64,000 bases of DNA from Planctomycetaceae bacterium (GTDB taxonomy: Bacteria; Planctomycetota; Planctomycetia; Pirellulales; Thermoguttaceae), in assembly GCA_012719125.1 (NCBI GenBank), contig JAAYAY010000364.1, positions 40,315 through 104,314 of the forward strand, read 5' to 3'. Shown one piece after another: positions 61,573-64,000 of the stretch (position 1 is the first letter of the stretch; every line of letters begins with the position of its first letter). Under the pieces are notes generated by a model that was given only the letters and a program-made list of their open reading frames with translations, had not been told where the DNA came from and made no database searches. Position numbers and translations under genes: made by a program.

Positions 61573-62748
61573 TCACCTGTCCTTGCTTGCGTTTCCGGCC
61601 GGTGTGGAATTCTCGCGTACCAGTTCGGCAAACCGCCGGCAGTTCTCGGCGAGGTTGGGGCCGTGGCGGTGGAGGTCGCCGCCGATGAGCAGGACGGATT
61701 CGTTGCCGTAAAAGCGGCACAGTTCGGCCACGCGGTCGACCTTCATGCCGCCGGCCGGCGAGGGGAAGATGGGGCGGAGGTCGCCCATCCTGCACTCGGT
61801 GCCGCGGATGATGTCGCGGCATTCCTCCTCGCTGAACGAAAAGCGGCCGCCGTAGTTGGGAAAGATGACCACGTCGGCGCCGGCCAACCGGCAGATCTGC
61901 CCGTAGAGGGCGCCGTGCCCGATCCCGCCGGTCGGGCTCATGGTGAACGAACCCATGAAGGCCGGGTGGCAGAGGATGGGCAGGGCGGCCTGGTCGTCGT
62001 CGGCCACCAGACGCATCGTATCGAAGCCCACCAGGCCCGGAGAAACCAGGTAGCCGCCCGCGCCCGCCCGGCGAGCGAACCGGGCCCGGTCGACGATCTG
62101 GTCGACCGGCGCGGTGATGTTGGGAGCGTAGATGCAGTTCAAGCCCGTTTCGTGGTTGGCTTGCCGGACCGCGTCGCTAATGAGCTGCACCCGTTCCTCG
62201 AACCGGCAGAACGGTTGGTCCGCCAGGCCATGGTCGTCTTTGATCAGGTCGATCCCGCCGAGCGCAAACTGCCGTGCATATTCCGCCAACTCGGCGGGCG
62301 ACAGCCCCATCGGCTTGATGGCCGTACTCAACAGCGGGCGATCGTAAGCGCCCAGCAGGTCCCGCAGGCCCGAGCGTCCAAACCGCGGGCCGCGGAACCG
62401 GGCAAGCAACTCTTGCGGAAGTTCGAACCCCATCAGTCGATAGCCGGGCTTGATGCTGATGTTGCCGAACAGCACGTTGAGCAACTGGGGCAGCTCGTCT
62501 CCGGCCGTCTCGATCGGAAATTCGATCCTGGCCTCGAAGCGTTCGTCGTCCAAAGGTTCGAACGACGTCACCCGCCCGAGAATCTGGTCGCGGATATCCT
62601 GTCGCGGGATCAGGTCTTCGGGATACTCGACGGTCTGTTCGAGACAGATGTCCTCCGCACGAGCCAATGCCTCGTCGCGCGGACCGCTGAGGTGGTAAAC
62701 GGCAACGAAGCGGCAACCGCTGAGGTGGAGATGGGGTGTACTATTCAT
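61573..62748 (-). CDS. RuBisCO-like protein (form IV), isoapionate-type
   Basis: Predicted 391-residue cytosolic RuBisCO-large-subunit homologue. The barrel contains STAIKPMGLSP with K145 (equivalent of the active-site lysine 175) and GGIDLIKDDHG, where K170-D171-D172-H173 replaces the KDDE of true RuBisCO. Loop 6 (FPNYGGRFSF) lacks the usual catalytic lysine. It is therefore not a carbon-fixing enzyme. KDDH proteins include the RLPs OiaC/OiaX that act on 3-oxo-isoapionate 4-phosphate in D-apiose breakdown, as I recall. The split transketolase subunit 290 bp upstream on the same strand agrees. Exact reaction is not settled. Confidence 0.85.
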   Translation of the reverse strand: MNSTPHLHLSGCRFVAVYHLSGPRDEALARAEDICLEQTVEYPEDLIPRQDIRDQILGRVTSFEPLDDERFEARIEFPIETAGDELPQLLNVLFGNISIKPGYRLMGFELPQELLARFRGPRFGRSGLRDLLGAYDRPLLSTAIKPMGLSPAELAEYARQFALGGIDLIKDDHGLADQPFCRFEERVQLISDAVRQANHETGLNCIYAPNITAPVDQIVDRARFARRAGAGGYLVSPGLVGFDTMRLVADDDQAALPILCHPAFMGSFTMSPTGGIGHGALYGQICRLAGADVVIFPNYGGRFSFSEEECRDIIRGTECRMGDLRPIFPSPAGGMKVDRVAELCRFYGNESVLLIGGDLHRHGPNLAENCRRFAELVRENSTPAGNASKDR

Positions 62749-62870
62749 GGTGTACGTATTCTTCGGGTGGCACGTCCCAGAGCGTAGCGATGGGCGTGGT
62801 CTGTAGGTACCGGGCGCCGCACGGTTCCTGAACTACCAAGTAATATCCTCAAACTGAAAATGCCGTGTTC

Positions 62871-62976
62871 GAAATGGCCACGAAAAGGCACAAGAAGGCA
62901 CGAAAAGTCCGCCGGGTACACTTGAACGTGGCCGTCTCGCCTTCTCGTGTTTCTTCGTGCTTCTTGTGGCCATTTC
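62871..62976. repeat. Imperfect inverted CACGAA/CACAAG-type repeat
   Basis: GAAATGGCCACGAAAAGGCA at 62871 and the inverse ending GTGGCCATTTC at 62976 enclose about 106 bp; inner parts are A/G-rich repeats of the CACGAAAAG/CACAAGAAG kind found in many planctomycete and verrucomicrobial intergenic regions. It lies in the 290-bp gap between the transketolase and RuBisCO-like genes and could end or weaken transcription between them. Confidence 0.65.
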
Positions 62977-63038
62977 TGCCTGCCTCCGAACTTGCGTGCT
63001 CATTATTCCACTTCAAGGCCCCGTGCGGCGCCCGGGCC

Positions 63039-64000
63039 CTACAAATCCTCCGCTTTGGCCGTGGACTGGTCCCGGGCAATCTCGACCGGCCGGAAATCGG
63101 CCTCGGCAAGATCGAGCGATCTTCCGCAAAGCTGTTCGACCGCACCGACCAAGGCAGGAGCGTCAAGGCCGTACTTCTTCATCAGGTAGGGCCGGCTCGC
63201 ACCGTGAGCGTATTGATCCTGAATGCCGAGACGAACGAGACGCTTGGGCAATCCGGCCTCGGCCATCTTCTCGGCAACGGCCGAGCCGAGACCGCCGATG
63301 ACCGTATGGTTCTCCATGGTGATGACGCCCAACCGGGCCGTCGCCAGGGCTTCGTCCACCGTCGGATCGTCAAACGGCTTGAGCGTCGAAACGTGCAGAT
63401 GCCTGATCGAAACGCCGCGGTCCTGGATCGCGGCACTGCACCGCAAGACTTCCTCGGTGCAGATCCCACTGGAAAGGACGGCGACGTCGCTGCCTGTCGA
63501 AAGGACCCGGGCGCGGCCCAACTGCATCGGTTCGTCTTCCGGAAACAGCCGCGGCACCTCGCCGCGGAGCATGCGCACGTAGACCGGTCCGTCGACGGCC
63601 TGCGCCACGTCCAGCACCGACTCGACGTCGGTCGCGTCGCCGCATTCGAGGATCGTCATGTTGGGCAGCACTCGCATCAGGGCCACGTCGTCGACGGCCT
63701 GGTGCGTGGCCCCGCCCGGCGTCGTGATGCCCGGCAGAAATCCGATCAGGCGGACCGGCAGATTGGGATAGGCGATCGACATGGCCACCTGGTCGAAAGG
63801 CCGGCGGCAGATGAAGACGGCAAAGGTGTGGATGTAGGGAAAGAAACCCTCGCGGGCCAGCCCGGCGGCAAAACTCATCATGTTCTGCTCGGCCATGCCG
63901 ACCGAAAAGAACCGGTCCGGGTAGGTGTCGCGAAAGTCGTCGGCCTCGCACGACGACGTCAAGTCGGCCGACAACACGAGCACCTCGGGCCTATCTTTCG
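63039..64000 (-). CDS. Transketolase, C-terminal subunit (partial)
   Basis: The frame is open to the window edge on the minus strand (VLVLSADLTSS after PE), so the start lies outside; 320 residues are visible. GMAEQNMMSFAAGLAREG holds the glutamate that activates thiamine diphosphate in the Pyr domain, and TMENHTVIGGLGSAVAEKMA belongs to the C-terminal domain. The length fits a split transketolase, whose N-terminal (PP) subunit should be the next gene on this strand. Split transketolases occur in general pentose metabolism and in apulose-4-phosphate cleavage (AptA/AptB). The RuBisCO-like neighbour favours the latter but does not prove it. Confidence 0.9.
   Translation of the reverse strand, partial: KDRPEVLVLSADLTSSCEADDFRDTYPDRFFSVGMAEQNMMSFAAGLAREGFFPYIHTFAVFICRRPFDQVAMSIAYPNLPVRLIGFLPGITTPGGATHQAVDDVALMRVLPNMTILECGDATDVESVLDVAQAVDGPVYVRMLRGEVPRLFPEDEPMQLGRARVLSTGSDVAVLSSGICTEEVLRCSAAIQDRGVSIRHLHVSTLKPFDDPTVDEALATARLGVITMENHTVIGGLGSAVAEKMAEAGLPKRLVRLGIQDQYAHGASRPYLMKKYGLDAPALVGAVEQLCGRSLDLAEADFRPVEIARDQSTAKAEDL

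Noticed and set aside
61573..62748. True carbon-fixing RuBisCO
   Set aside because: KDDE is KDDH and loop 6 has no lysine; length and neighbours fit form IV RLP.
1..64000. CRISPR arrays, tRNA or rRNA genes
   Set aside because: No regularly spaced direct repeats, no cloverleaf with TTCRA-type loop and no rRNA core sequence were noticed; tRNAscan and Infernal runs would settle this.

Overview
This 64-kb window looks like chromosome from a GC-rich member of the Planctomycetota, probably near Pirellulales. I infer this from gene content: many exported glycan-active proteins with Tat or Sec signals, several Gfo/Idh/MocA oxidoreductases, ceramidase-like enzymes, a PQQ-propeller/methyltransferase fusion, LamG and CBM9-type modules, and many short dispersed palindromes between genes. 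I see no rRNA, tRNA, CRISPR array, prophage or intact transposase.

Layout. 1-3315: envelope polysaccharide / nucleotide-sugar operon (WecG-type glycosyltransferase, nucleotidyltransferase, NAD epimerase, DegT aminotransferase). 3376-11637: exported oxidoreductase, sugar isomerase, RsbW-like kinase, a glycosidase-like protein and a ceramidase-like enzyme, with two gene remnants (FHA domain, Gfo/Idh N-terminus). 11841-15668: a 1275-residue exported PQQ-propeller/methyltransferase fusion. 15700-21725: a sialic-acid locus with exo-sialidase, URO-D-like protein, N-acetylneuraminate-lyase-like aldolase, and a mutarotase fused to a sodium:solute symporter. 22012-25512: a hybrid histidine kinase with a periplasmic c-type haem domain, flanked by two small proteins. 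26053-46667: large exported beta-propeller/PIG-L-like/CBM9 protein, acetyltransferase, MORN protein, TIM-barrel epimerase, uppP, GH123-like glycosidase, CaCA antiporter, HlyD-like and squalene-cyclase-like exported pair, methyltransferase, ribD and a beta-hydroxyacid dehydrogenase.

46692-50781 (minus strand) is the most unusual part: an overlapping three-gene operon of an ARM/HEAT-like helical protein, a winged-helix plus SWIM zinc-finger protein, and a retron-type reverse transcriptase. This matches the gene set I recall for type XIII retrons, a poorly characterised anti-phage candidate. Here the RT has lost its N-terminal half, including the first catalytic aspartate, but keeps YADD and VTG motifs and a strong, translationally coupled start. 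A 227-bp MITE with perfect 30-bp ends and a 4-bp target duplication lies just upstream of the operon.

51176-64000: quinone oxidoreductase, LamG-glycosidase, Gfo/Idh oxidoreductase, recG, a second ceramidase-like enzyme, an esterase, a small membrane protein, and at the right edge a RuBisCO-like protein (KDDH active site) beside a split transketolase C-terminal subunit, a pair that suggests catabolism of a branched sugar such as apiose.
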